Assembly: GCA_947453885.1 (NCBI GenBank)
Contig: CANGIF010000007.1
Span: 1-64,000, forward strand
Length of the DNA: 64,000 nucleotides
Source: Flavobacteriaceae bacterium
Lineage (GTDB): Bacteria; Bacteroidota; Bacteroidia; Flavobacteriales; Flavobacteriaceae
Direction: 5' to 3'
The stretch's first letter is position 1; the number at the start of each line of letters is the position of its first letter. Of the stretch, positions 54,553 to 62,693 are shown piece after piece. The position numbers were made by a program, and so were the translations under genes. The notes beneath the pieces were generated by a model. It was given only the letters and a program-made list of their open reading frames with translations, made no database searches and was not told the DNA's origin.

Positions 54553-55521
54553 TTATTTTGAATGCATTGAATCGATAATCATATAAGCTATTCGCAATGC
54601 CTCAGTTCCATCTTCAAGAGTTACAATTGGAGTCGAGTTATTTGTTATTGCTTCAGCAAAAGTTTCCAGTTCGTCTAAAATGGCATTGTTTGGAGCAATT
54701 TCAGGATTAGCAAAATATATTTGTTTTTTTTCGCCTTCAGCATTTTGCAGAATCATATCAAAATCACCTGGAATTTCAGGTGCATCTTTCATTTTTACCA
54801 CTTCACAAATTTTATCTAAATAATCAACCGAAATATATGCGTCTTTTTGAAAGAAACGAGACTTGCGCATATTTTTCATTGAAATCCTGCTGGAAGTAAT
54901 ATTAGCAACACAACCGTTTTCAAATTCTATTCTGGCATTTGCTATGTCTGGCGATTGACTCAAAACAGAAACACCACTAGCATGAACAGCAGTAACTTTT
55001 GATTTTACAACACTTAAAATGGCATCAATATCGTGAATCATCAAGTCTAAAACTACAGGAACATCTGTGCCACGCGGATTGAATTCTGCTAAACGATGCG
55101 TTTCTATGAACATCGGACTTTCAATCATGTCTTTCACAGCAATAAAAGCAGGATTGAATCGTTCAACATGACCAACTTGCCCTTTTACATTGTATTCTTT
55201 GGATAAAGCGATTATTTCTTCAGCTTCTGTAACAGTTGTAGAAATAGGTTTTTCAATAAAAACATGTTTACCTGATTTGATTGCTACCTTTGCACATTTG
55301 TAATGGGATAATGTTGGTGTAACTATGTCAATAACATCTACTGCGTGGATTAATCGTGAAATAGTATCAAATTGTTTGTAGCCATATTCAGCTGCAATTT
55401 TAGCCCCATTTTCTATATTTTCATCATAAAAACCGACTAATTCATACTTTGAAGATTGTTGTAACAATCTTAAATGTATTTTTCCTAGATGTCCAGCTCC
55501 TAAAACGCCTACTTTTAACAT
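54553..55521 (-). CDS. Gfo/Idh/MocA family oxidoreductase
   Basis: The 322-residue protein opens V-G-V-L-G-A-G-H-L-G-K-I-H, then has H-V-F-I-E-K-P-I-S-T-T and a C-terminal beta domain with D-V-P-V-V-L-D-L-M-I-H-D-I-D-A-I. This is an NAD(P)-dependent sugar or cyclitol oxidoreductase; the substrate cannot be inferred. A minus-strand TATTTTTG box is at 55545-55538. Confidence 0.92.
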   Translation of the reverse strand: MLKVGVLGAGHLGKIHLRLLQQSSKYELVGFYDENIENGAKIAAEYGYKQFDTISRLIHAVDVIDIVTPTLSHYKCAKVAIKSGKHVFIEKPISTTVTEAEEIIALSKEYNVKGQVGHVERFNPAFIAVKDMIESPMFIETHRLAEFNPRGTDVPVVLDLMIHDIDAILSVVKSKVTAVHASGVSVLSQSPDIANARIEFENGCVANITSSRISMKNMRKSRFFQKDAYISVDYLDKICEVVKMKDAPEIPGDFDMILQNAEGEKKQIYFANPEIAPNNAILDELETFAEAITNNSTPIVTLEDGTEALRIAYMIIDSMHSK

Positions 55522-55537
55522 AATAATGAATTTTCAA

Positions 55538-55545
55538 CAAAAATA
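55538..55545 (-). promoter_or_regulatory. -7 box of the Gfo/Idh gene
   Basis: Minus-strand TATTTTTG, 17 bp upstream of the ATG, fits the -7 consensus. No -33 TTTG at 17-23 bp. Confidence 0.35.
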
Positions 55546-55553
55546 CATATTTG

Positions 55554-55581
55554 TTTCAAGTTTTAACTTTCAAGTTTCAAG
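55554..55581. repeat. Tandem heptamer repeat TTTCAAG
   Basis: Four units of seven bases (TTTCAAG, TTTTAAC, TTTCAAG, TTTCAAG) lie between the divergent Gfo/Idh and pcm genes. No inverted partner is present nearby, so it is a different element from the AAGA palindromes. Confidence 0.5.
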
Positions 55582-55653
55582 TTTTTTTGGAAATTGTTCC
55601 TTGTTTTTTGAATAATTATCGGTTATTTTTACAAAAATAAATCAAATGTAACT

Positions 55654-56295
55654 TTGAAAGATACTGCCAAACATCAAGGACTTAGAAATCAATTAGTAAA
55701 ACTGTTAGTTGAAAAAGGAATTTCGGATAAAAAAGTTTTAGAAGCAATTGGGAAAATTCCAAGACATTTATTTTTAAATTCAAGTTTTGAGGATTACGCC
55801 TATCAAGACAAAGCATTTCCTATTGGTGCTGGACAAACCATTTCACAACCTTACACCGTTGCTTTCCAAAGTCAGTTATTAGAAGTAACAAAAGATCAGA
55901 AAATTCTTGAAATTGGAACCGGTTCTGGATATCAAACCGCTGTTTTGTTTTTTTTAGGAGCAAAAGTATATAGTGTTGAAAGACAGAATGAACTGTTTAA
56001 AAAAACAGCTAATTTATTACCAAAACTTGGCGTTAGACCCAAGCACCTTTCTTTTGGAGATGGTTATAAGGGATTAGAAAATCATGCTCCTTTTGACAGT
56101 ATAATTGTTACAGCAGGAGCACCAATTATTCCAAAACCTTTAATGGCTCAATTGAAAATAGGAGGTAGGTTAGTAATTCCTTTGGGTGAAAAAAATCAGA
56201 TTATGACTCTATTGATTCGAAAAAACGAAACTCAATTTGAAAAACATGAATTTGGCGATTTTAAATTTGTTCCTCTTTTAGAAAATAAAAGTTAG
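55654..56295 (+). CDS. pcm: Protein-L-isoaspartate O-methyltransferase
   Basis: The start is TTG at 55654 (reading MKDTAKHQGLRNQ); no in-frame ATG lies upstream before a stop. The 213-residue protein has I-P-R-H-L-F-L, G-A-G-Q-T-I-S-Q-P-Y, L-E-I-G-T-G-S-G-Y-Q-T-A-V-L and I-I-V-T-A-G-A-P, typical of Pcm, which repairs isoaspartyl residues. A cytochrome c gene follows at once (three bases). Confidence 0.95.
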   Translation: MKDTAKHQGLRNQLVKLLVEKGISDKKVLEAIGKIPRHLFLNSSFEDYAYQDKAFPIGAGQTISQPYTVAFQSQLLEVTKDQKILEIGTGSGYQTAVLFFLGAKVYSVERQNELFKKTANLLPKLGVRPKHLSFGDGYKGLENHAPFDSIIVTAGAPIIPKPLMAQLKIGGRLVIPLGEKNQIMTLLIRKNETQFEKHEFGDFKFVPLLENKS

Positions 56296-56298
56296 TTG

Positions 56299-57117
56299 AT
56301 GAAAAAAAGCTTTTTTGTTTTAGTTATAACAGCATTTTTGTCTTGTAATAATAAACAGGATGAACTAAGAAAACCTGATTTTAGTACAATTAAACATCAG
56401 AAATTAGAGATTTCTTATGATATACAATCGATTATAAAAAACACTACTTTATTGAAAGACACTTTAGTGACTATTGAAATGGATCCGGTTTATCATAAGA
56501 AGAAAGTATTTCAAGCTATTGATGCAATACAATTCTTAAAAACTTCAAAAAAGTATAATCAATTAATCACTTCCCAAATTAAAATTATTTTTGAATGTGA
56601 AGATGGCTACAAACCAGAAATGCCACTAAATTTATTTGTGAAATCCCATCCATTTATTGCATCCAGAGATTTAGAATTTTCAGAAAATGTAAAATGGGGC
56701 TCAATTTTAAAGCAAGGTGTTCTCAAAAAGTTGGCACCTTTTTATATCGTTTATCCTAAAGAAAATCCAAATAACACTTTGCTTAAGTGGCCTTATAATT
56801 TAATCAAAATTCATTTGGAACCAATCTCTATAGAAAATGATAAGTTGTATCCTAAAAATAAAGCTAATATTGTAGGCTATAAATTGTTTAAAAATTATTG
56901 CATAACTTGCCATGCCATTAATGGAATTGGCGGAACATTGGGACCTGAATTGAACCATCCTAAAAGTGTAACGAGCTACTGGAAAGAAAATGATTTAGTC
57001 AACTATATTTGTAATCCAGCTTCTTACCGTGATAATGTAAAAATGCCAAATCTAAATTTAAACAAGTTGCAATCGAAAGAAATTGTTACTTATTTAAAAG
57101 AAATTTCTGCTAGATAA
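56299..57117 (+). CDS. Lipoprotein cytochrome c with oxidoreductase-like N-domain
   Basis: A lipoprotein signal (MKKSFFVLVITAFLSC) precedes a domain of about 170 residues whose I-I-F-E-C-E-D-G-Y-K-P-E-M-P, F-I-A-S-R-D-L and P-F-Y-I-V-Y resemble the sulfite-oxidase/molybdopterin-binding fold. Residues about 195-272 form a class I cytochrome c with C-I-T-C-H-A and, later, M-P-N-L-N as the Met ligand. I start at ATG 56299, not the TTG three bases before. The substrate is unknown. Confidence 0.85.
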   Translation: MKKSFFVLVITAFLSCNNKQDELRKPDFSTIKHQKLEISYDIQSIIKNTTLLKDTLVTIEMDPVYHKKKVFQAIDAIQFLKTSKKYNQLITSQIKIIFECEDGYKPEMPLNLFVKSHPFIASRDLEFSENVKWGSILKQGVLKKLAPFYIVYPKENPNNTLLKWPYNLIKIHLEPISIENDKLYPKNKANIVGYKLFKNYCITCHAINGIGGTLGPELNHPKSVTSYWKENDLVNYICNPASYRDNVKMPNLNLNKLQSKEIVTYLKEISAR

Positions 57118-57141
57118 ATTAATTATCAATTAGATTTTAAC

Positions 57142-58332
57142 TTAACGTTCAAAAAGACCTAAAGTACCGCCTACCCAGTCTTTGTCTTTATTAAATTTCA
57201 CTCCAATCATTTCACCTCTGCTCAGTCTTACTAAGTTGCTAAGAGGAGTTGGTTTACTTGCTCCTTTTTGCCAAATGTATAACATTCTTACTTCTGCCTT
57301 TACTTTTCCATCTGGTGATTGAACAATTGGTTGGTAATGCACTTTTTTCTGTAAAATATATAATTCTTTATCTTTAACAGCTTCTATATCTTCTCTTTTT
57401 ACATGGAATATAACGCCTGTTCCAGAAAAGGAAAACAATGGTTTTAAAACATAATTTTCTAAATCGCTTGGAATTGCTTTTAAATCGCTAAGTAAAGTAG
57501 TTTCAATAAAATATTTTCCTTTTAAGTAAGGCAAAATATACTTACTAATTCTAAAAAACCAATTAGGATGACCAGCCCATTCTACATCTAAATCATCTTC
57601 AAAGTTAAAATTTAATTCTAAATCGGTACGCAATTCAAGTTCGTCAAAAATTACTCTATTGTAAATTCTTTTAACTAGAATCTCATTTCCATTATTGTCT
57701 TTATAAAAAAGTTGCTTCCCTTTTTTTACTAGTTCAGTAACACAAACAATAGGAATTCCTATGTCTCTTTTACAATAATAAAAATCAATTTTGGTGTTTT
57801 GTTTTTCAGGTTCTATTTCCAAAAGAATTACATTTTCTTTTGGATGATTATTACAAATAGCAGTTTCCAAAATAGACAAATAGTCTTCTTCTGAAATCCC
57901 ATTAACATAAGGAGTAAGTTCACTCAAAAAGGGATATTGCTTTAGAAATTTGGTATATAAAACACTTTGATAATTAAAAAGAGATGGAAATCCTTGAACT
58001 TCAATTAATTTTGGAATGGTGGCACCGTTTTCTTCGCAAATACCAAAATCAATTGCTAAGAAAGTAGTGTGTTCGTCTTCATTTGGAACTTTACTATTCA
58101 AGTCTAATGATTTAGCAGTAAGTTTTTTAAAATCTTTATCTAGAATTAAATCGATAACGGCATTGCAACCTTCTAACAATTGACTTTTTAATTCATTTGA
58201 AATAAAAAATGGGGATTCGGCCATTCTGAATGTAGGAAGATAATCAAAATCACTTGCAATGCTGTTTTGAAATTCCAAATAGTTTTCATCTGAAAATAAT
58301 TCATTGAATTGGGTTCTGTATTTTGAAATCAT
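57142..58332 (-). CDS. Possible circularly permuted ATP-grasp enzyme
   Basis: I do not recognise the family by name. The 396-residue protein has L-I-E-V-Q-G-F-P-S-L-F at 109-119, which looks like a metal-binding E-x-N/Q strand that usually lies near the C-terminus of ATP-grasp enzymes, and V-L-K-P-L-F-S-F-S-G-T-G-V at 295-307, which looks like the ATP-binding lysine and glycine loop. That order is the reverse of normal and suggests circular permutation. It lies 13 bp after the glutamine amidotransferase gene and ends the unit. Confidence 0.8.
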   Translation of the reverse strand: MISKYRTQFNELFSDENYLEFQNSIASDFDYLPTFRMAESPFFISNELKSQLLEGCNAVIDLILDKDFKKLTAKSLDLNSKVPNEDEHTTFLAIDFGICEENGATIPKLIEVQGFPSLFNYQSVLYTKFLKQYPFLSELTPYVNGISEEDYLSILETAICNNHPKENVILLEIEPEKQNTKIDFYYCKRDIGIPIVCVTELVKKGKQLFYKDNNGNEILVKRIYNRVIFDELELRTDLELNFNFEDDLDVEWAGHPNWFFRISKYILPYLKGKYFIETTLLSDLKAIPSDLENYVLKPLFSFSGTGVIFHVKREDIEAVKDKELYILQKKVHYQPIVQSPDGKVKAEVRMLYIWQKGASKPTPLSNLVRLSRGEMIGVKFNKDKDWVGGTLGLFER

Positions 58333-58345
58333 ACCTTACTTTTTT

Positions 58346-59176
58346 CTAATTGGTCATTATTTTTTTTGTTTTCATCAAATCATTTACAGCAATTTTTATA
58401 AAATTTGGCAAAATTGTTTCGTTTGTTTTATAAATTTTTTCTTCATCTAGTAAATCTTCTAGCATGTTTCTAAATTTATGTTTGCCTTTCATTTTCTTTA
58501 TTTTATCTCTAGTTTCAGCTTTTTTTAAATTAGCAATAAAACTAATTGGATCTGCTTCTGGATGAAATTGAGTACCTACCATATAATCTGAAAAACGAAC
58601 AGCCATTATAGCGCGCTCGTATTGCACATAATCCCTAATTTTTTCTAATGAAAGTATAGTAGCTCCTTTTTTAGTAAACATACTTAACTTAGGTTGAACA
58701 ACTTGGTAATCTCTAGAATCAACGGCATAAAAAGGATCTTGTAAACCTTCAAAAAGTGGGTCTTGTAAACCTTCTTTTGTTTTATGAACGGTCATTACTC
58801 CAAATGAAGTGTCGTTTCGTTTCGTAATTTCAGCTAAACCAAAATGCTTGCATGCCATTTGAAACGAATGGCATATAAAAAAAACATGCTTTTTAATTGT
58901 GTTTTCATGATTCCATTTTGTTAATTCTTCAATAAAGGCATAGTATTTCAAATCCCAATTACCATCTCCAATCAAAGGATTTCCAGGGCCTCCAGTTGAA
59001 ATATAGATATCAAAATTTTTAAGATCCGGAAATTCAGATTTTCCCCTAACGTCAAAAATTTTAAAACTAACTATTTGATTAAAACGGTTGAGGATGTCGA
59101 TTATACAACGCATTCCTTGATTGGGTTCGCCATTGTACATGTCTAATATTGCAATTTTAAAAGTTGATTCAGCCAT
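58346..59176 (-). CDS. Class I glutamine amidotransferase
   Basis: The 276-residue protein has Cys102 in F-F-I-C-H-S-F-Q-M-A-C, G-G-P-G-N-P at 62-67, and His205 and Glu207 in T-Q-F-H-P-E-A-D-P, a complete triad. About 65 C-terminal residues extend beyond the usual domain. It should free ammonia from glutamine for a partner synthetase. The ATG is 73 bp after the ybdK-like stop. The partner is unknown; the neighbouring ligases are the natural candidates. Confidence 0.9.
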   Translation of the reverse strand: MAESTFKIAILDMYNGEPNQGMRCIIDILNRFNQIVSFKIFDVRGKSEFPDLKNFDIYISTGGPGNPLIGDGNWDLKYYAFIEELTKWNHENTIKKHVFFICHSFQMACKHFGLAEITKRNDTSFGVMTVHKTKEGLQDPLFEGLQDPFYAVDSRDYQVVQPKLSMFTKKGATILSLEKIRDYVQYERAIMAVRFSDYMVGTQFHPEADPISFIANLKKAETRDKIKKMKGKHKFRNMLEDLLDEEKIYKTNETILPNFIKIAVNDLMKTKKIMTN

Positions 59177-59200
59177 AATTTATTTTGCATTAATTTTACA

Positions 59201-59208
59201 CAAAGATA
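59201..59208 (-). promoter_or_regulatory. -7 box of the amidotransferase gene
   Basis: Minus-strand TATCTTTG matches TAnnTTTG, 25 bp before the amidotransferase ATG. A TTG lies 23 bp further upstream (59234-59232). Independent of the ybdK-like promoter, if real. Confidence 0.4.
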
Positions 59209-59249
59209 TTTTTTTCGTGTTAATTGACTAACAATAAAGTAAAAAACAA

Positions 59250-60359
59250 TTACAAACCTTTTGTAAATTCATGTGTAATGAAATCTACAACTTTAGTCAA
59301 ATCGTTCGTGTGTTCAAAAACAGTTAATTGCTTATCGGCTCCTGTTCCATTGTTTAAAATGGTATGCACAAAATTTATTTGTTCTCTGCTTCCAAGCTCA
59401 TCAACTACATCGTCAATAAAATCCAAAAGTTCTCCAATTAACATTTTGGTAGCTACTTCTTCTTTTAATCCAAAATCAATCATATTACCGTCAATTCCAT
59501 AACGTGCGGCTCTAAATTTATTTTCTTTAATAAGCGCAATTCGGTAGATATTAAACGAAGTATTCTGCATTGTTAATTTGTATAATTTTGCAACAATAGC
59601 TTGAATAATTGCTACAATACACATTGCTTCATCAACGGTTAAACACATATCGCAAATTCTAAATTCTATTGTGTTATAGAAAGGATGTAAACGTAAATCC
59701 CACCATATTTTTTTAGGATTGTCTATACATTTTGTTTTTACTAATGTTTCTAAATAATTGTCGTAGGATTGCACACTGTCAAAATACTCTGGCAAACCTG
59801 TTCTTGGAAATTTATCAAAAACTTTGGTTCTAAACGATTTGTAACCTGTTTTTCTTCCTTCCCAAAATGGAGAATTGGTTGATAACGCAAAAATATGAGG
59901 TAGAAAATAACATGCCTGATTCATTAATTGCAATCCAATTTCTCTATTTTCAATTCCAACATGGCAATGCATTCCAAAAATTAAATTGGAACGAGCAGCA
60001 TCTTGTAATTCGTTAACTATATGATGGTATCTTGGATCATCTGTTATGGGTTGGTCTTGCCATCTTGAAAACGGATGGGTACCCGCACCACCAACAACTA
60101 AATTTTGTTTGGCGGCTAACTCTACAATTTTGCTTCTTAAAAAACGTATTTCGGCTTTTGCTTCTTGTACATTATTACAGATATTAGTACCAACTTCTAC
60201 AACAGATTGGTGCATTTCGGCTTTTACCTGTTCGTTCAAAATTACTTTAGCACCGTCAACAATTTTAGACAAGTGCGATCGCAAATCTCGTGTTTGTGGA
60301 TCTATTATTTGGTATTCTTCTTCTACACCTAAGGTAAAAATGGGGAGTTTTTTGGACAT
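59250..60359 (-). CDS. YbdK/GCS2-type carboxylate-amine ligase
   Basis: The 369-residue protein has F-T-L-G-V-E-E-E-Y-Q-I-I-D, Q-S-V-V-E-V-G-T-N, G-A-G-T-H-P-F-S-R-W and M-H-C-H-V-G-I, which mark the GCS2 family. E. coli YbdK has weak gamma-glutamylcysteine ligase activity; other members join different amino acids. It is 73 bp upstream of the amidotransferase gene. The cluster suggests it joins an amine to a carboxylate in a dedicated pathway. Confidence 0.94.
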   Translation of the reverse strand: MSKKLPIFTLGVEEEYQIIDPQTRDLRSHLSKIVDGAKVILNEQVKAEMHQSVVEVGTNICNNVQEAKAEIRFLRSKIVELAAKQNLVVGGAGTHPFSRWQDQPITDDPRYHHIVNELQDAARSNLIFGMHCHVGIENREIGLQLMNQACYFLPHIFALSTNSPFWEGRKTGYKSFRTKVFDKFPRTGLPEYFDSVQSYDNYLETLVKTKCIDNPKKIWWDLRLHPFYNTIEFRICDMCLTVDEAMCIVAIIQAIVAKLYKLTMQNTSFNIYRIALIKENKFRAARYGIDGNMIDFGLKEEVATKMLIGELLDFIDDVVDELGSREQINFVHTILNNGTGADKQLTVFEHTNDLTKVVDFITHEFTKGL

Positions 60360-60673
60360 GATAATTTTTTAATATTGTCTTACATTTATTTTTTGTTTTC
60401 AGTATCAATTTTATACTAAACTTGAGATGTTTTTTAATAACCTGTCAGATTGTAAACCGTAACTTTCAGTTTTTTCAGTTGCGGCAATAATGTTAGTAAA
60501 ATAGTTTATTCATTGTTGTTCATTGTGCAAACAGCAGTATACTACAGCGAATTTTTTAACACTCTTTTATGATTAAAATAAATCACAAAATTTTAATCAT
60601 AAAAAACTTTATTGCAACTTACAAGCACATTTCTCACATTAAAAACCAACAGCTAAACGCTAATAGCTATCCA
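60360..60673. other. 314-bp intergenic region with a 14-bp inverted repeat
   Basis: The gap splits the cluster into two transcription units. It holds TTTTATGATTAAAA at 60565-60578 and its perfect complement at 60591-60604, with a 12-base loop and no T run after it on either strand. It may be a regulator site upstream of the ybdK-like gene or a weak end of the ATP-grasp gene transcript. Short ORFs in it are not supported. Confidence 0.45.
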
Positions 60674-61615
60674 CTATTTAGCCGAATCTTTTATAAATCC
60701 GCCCCATGTCAAATTAGAAATGCCTGGTTTTTGTTTTTTAGCAGCAGCAATAGCCATTTTTGCAGCTTCTTCCACAACCCATTCAAAATTTTCGACACCT
60801 ACCGAAGTCAGCTCAGCGTCTGGAGCAGGATTTCCAAAATCAATAGCATACGGAATGCCATCGCGAACGGCAAATTCAACAGTATTAAAATCATAGCCTA
60901 AACCTTTACACAAGCGCAAAGTGTAGTCTTTAATGGTAGCCATTAATTTTTTATCCGTATTTGGATTTTCAACAACATACCTTAAATGATGTGGATTTCT
61001 TGGTTCGTAGGGCATAATTCTAACTGCTTTTCCGCCTAAACAATACACTCTGTAGTAGTCATCAAACACAATTTCTTCTTGTAAAAGCATGACCAACTGC
61101 CCAGTTTCTTGGTGTTTTTGCCAAAATTCCTCTTTGTTTTCAAGTCGGTACACGTTTTTCCAACCGCCACCAGCGTAAGGTTTCATATAAGCAGGAAACC
61201 CTATGTAATCAAAAATTCCTTCCCAATCTAAAGGGAATGCTAAGTTTCTAAATGATTTTGCAGTAGTATCAGTTGGATGCTCTGCAGACGGTAGAATTAC
61301 GGTTTTGGGAAGTGGTACGCCCAATGTATCTGCCAGACAATTGTTGAAAAATTTATCATCAGCGCTCCACCAAAAAGGATTGTTGATTACGTTTGTACCC
61401 GTAAGGGCTGCATTTTTTAAAAACGCTCTATAAAAAGGGACATCTTGCGAAATTCGGTCAATAATAACAGCATAGTCGCAACTTTTGTTTTGAACTACTT
61501 TGTCAATCAAAACGCGTTCGGCAATGATGTCTTTTTCGTTTTTCGAATTTACTCTGTCAATAAAAGCTTGAGGGAAAGTATCTTCCATTCCAAATAAAAT
61601 TCCTATTTTTTTCAT
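60674..61615 (-). CDS. ATP-grasp ligase, RimK/D-Ala-D-Ala ligase-like
   Basis: The 313-residue protein has G-F-P-A-Y-M-K-P-Y-A-G-G-G-W (ATP lysine), L-L-Q-E-E-I-V-F-D-D-Y-Y-R-V, and the metal site V-E-F-A-V-R-D-G-I-P-Y-A-I-D-F-G-N-P, where Asp stands in for the more usual Glu. It should form an acyl-phosphate and join it to an amine or thiol. It follows the esterase gene by 34 bp. Confidence 0.92.
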   Translation of the reverse strand: MKKIGILFGMEDTFPQAFIDRVNSKNEKDIIAERVLIDKVVQNKSCDYAVIIDRISQDVPFYRAFLKNAALTGTNVINNPFWWSADDKFFNNCLADTLGVPLPKTVILPSAEHPTDTTAKSFRNLAFPLDWEGIFDYIGFPAYMKPYAGGGWKNVYRLENKEEFWQKHQETGQLVMLLQEEIVFDDYYRVYCLGGKAVRIMPYEPRNPHHLRYVVENPNTDKKLMATIKDYTLRLCKGLGYDFNTVEFAVRDGIPYAIDFGNPAPDAELTSVGVENFEWVVEEAAKMAIAAAKKQKPGISNLTWGGFIKDSAK

Positions 61616-61649
61616 TGTAATTTAATTTATAAAGGTTTAATTTTTTAGT

Positions 61650-62363
61650 TTAATAAAATTTGATTCGTGATAAATAATGAGGAAACATTTCGCGCCAAAC
61701 AGGCCAGTCGTGTTCACGGTCGGGTCTAATATCCAACCAGTGAGATACATCTTTGTGAGCCAAAACACGACTTAGTTTTAAATTAGCATCAAAGCAAATG
61801 TCCCAATTGGAAGTTCCTAAAACAATGTCCATATTCCACAATTCATGGTCGTTCAATCCTGGTAAATAATCTTCAGGGCTGTTATAAAAAACAGTATCAT
61901 CGTGAAAACCGTCCATAAAACTTTTTATAGAAAAAGCACCACCCATTGAAAAAACATGGCTAACGTAGCCCGGATGACGAAATGCGAAATTAGCAGCATG
62001 ATAACCACCAAAACTACAACCCGCAACGGCTACTTTTCCAGCACCAGTATTGTTTTTTACACGTTCAACAATTTCATGGCAAATCATTTTATCGTACCAA
62101 GAGTGGTTTTGAATTCGATGTACAGGATGAATATTTTTATTGTAAAAACTATCTTTATCAATACTGTTGGGGCAAAAAATTTGAACCAAACCTTGTTCAA
62201 TATACCATCTTGCCGATTCTATTAATCCTTGATCTTTATTTTCGTGAAAACTTCCCATTGAAGTTGGGAAAAGAATTAGGGGGTATCCTGCATGTCCAAA
62301 TACGAGCATTTCAATATCCCTATTTAAATTGGGCGAATACCATTTAAAATACGCTTCTTTCAT
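61650..62363 (-). CDS. Esterase-like alpha/beta hydrolase
   Basis: The 237-residue protein has V-A-V-A-G-C-S-F-G-G-Y-H-A-A-N-F with the Ser nucleophile and D-R-E-H-D-W-P-V-W with the probable His. It resembles COG4947-type esterases, which I recall beside ATP-grasp genes. It leads the cluster. A role in releasing or trimming an ester of the product is possible. The promoter lies in the 330-bp gap upstream. Confidence 0.9.
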   Translation of the reverse strand: MKEAYFKWYSPNLNRDIEMLVFGHAGYPLILFPTSMGSFHENKDQGLIESARWYIEQGLVQIFCPNSIDKDSFYNKNIHPVHRIQNHSWYDKMICHEIVERVKNNTGAGKVAVAGCSFGGYHAANFAFRHPGYVSHVFSMGGAFSIKSFMDGFHDDTVFYNSPEDYLPGLNDHELWNMDIVLGTSNWDICFDANLKLSRVLAHKDVSHWLDIRPDREHDWPVWREMFPHYLSRIKFY

Positions 62364-62693
62364 AGTTCTATTTTTTTAACAATTTTAATGAAAATAAATT
62401 ACATGACACAAGATTTGTATAGTAAAAGCCTTATTTTTATTATTATACAACTAAAAGAATAGTAATTGTAACTATTTTTTAAAATTAGTGTTTAAAACGA
62501 TAGAGAAATTAAAGTATTGCTAAATTTTTAATTTTGAAGAGTTGCTTTTGTAATATAATTGAAGTAAATTTTATGAAATAATGTATCTAAAATGTGCTAT
62601 CCATCGATTTATTCCATTGTTTGCTTCAACTTGGAAATAAAAATAAACATTTAATCCAATTAAGTTATGATAAAATAGAGGATGTAATGATTC
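62364..62693. other. 330-bp intergenic region
   Basis: This lies between the RNA methyltransferase stop and the esterase start, both minus strand. A short plus-strand ORF at 62594 overlaps the methyltransferase and is not supported. No promoter pair or hairpin stands out. Confidence 0.5.

Noticed and set aside
60569..60901. 110-codon plus ORF over the ATP-grasp gene end
   Set aside because: It lies opposite a clear ATP-grasp gene and has the Ser/Phe-rich composition typical of antisense frames.
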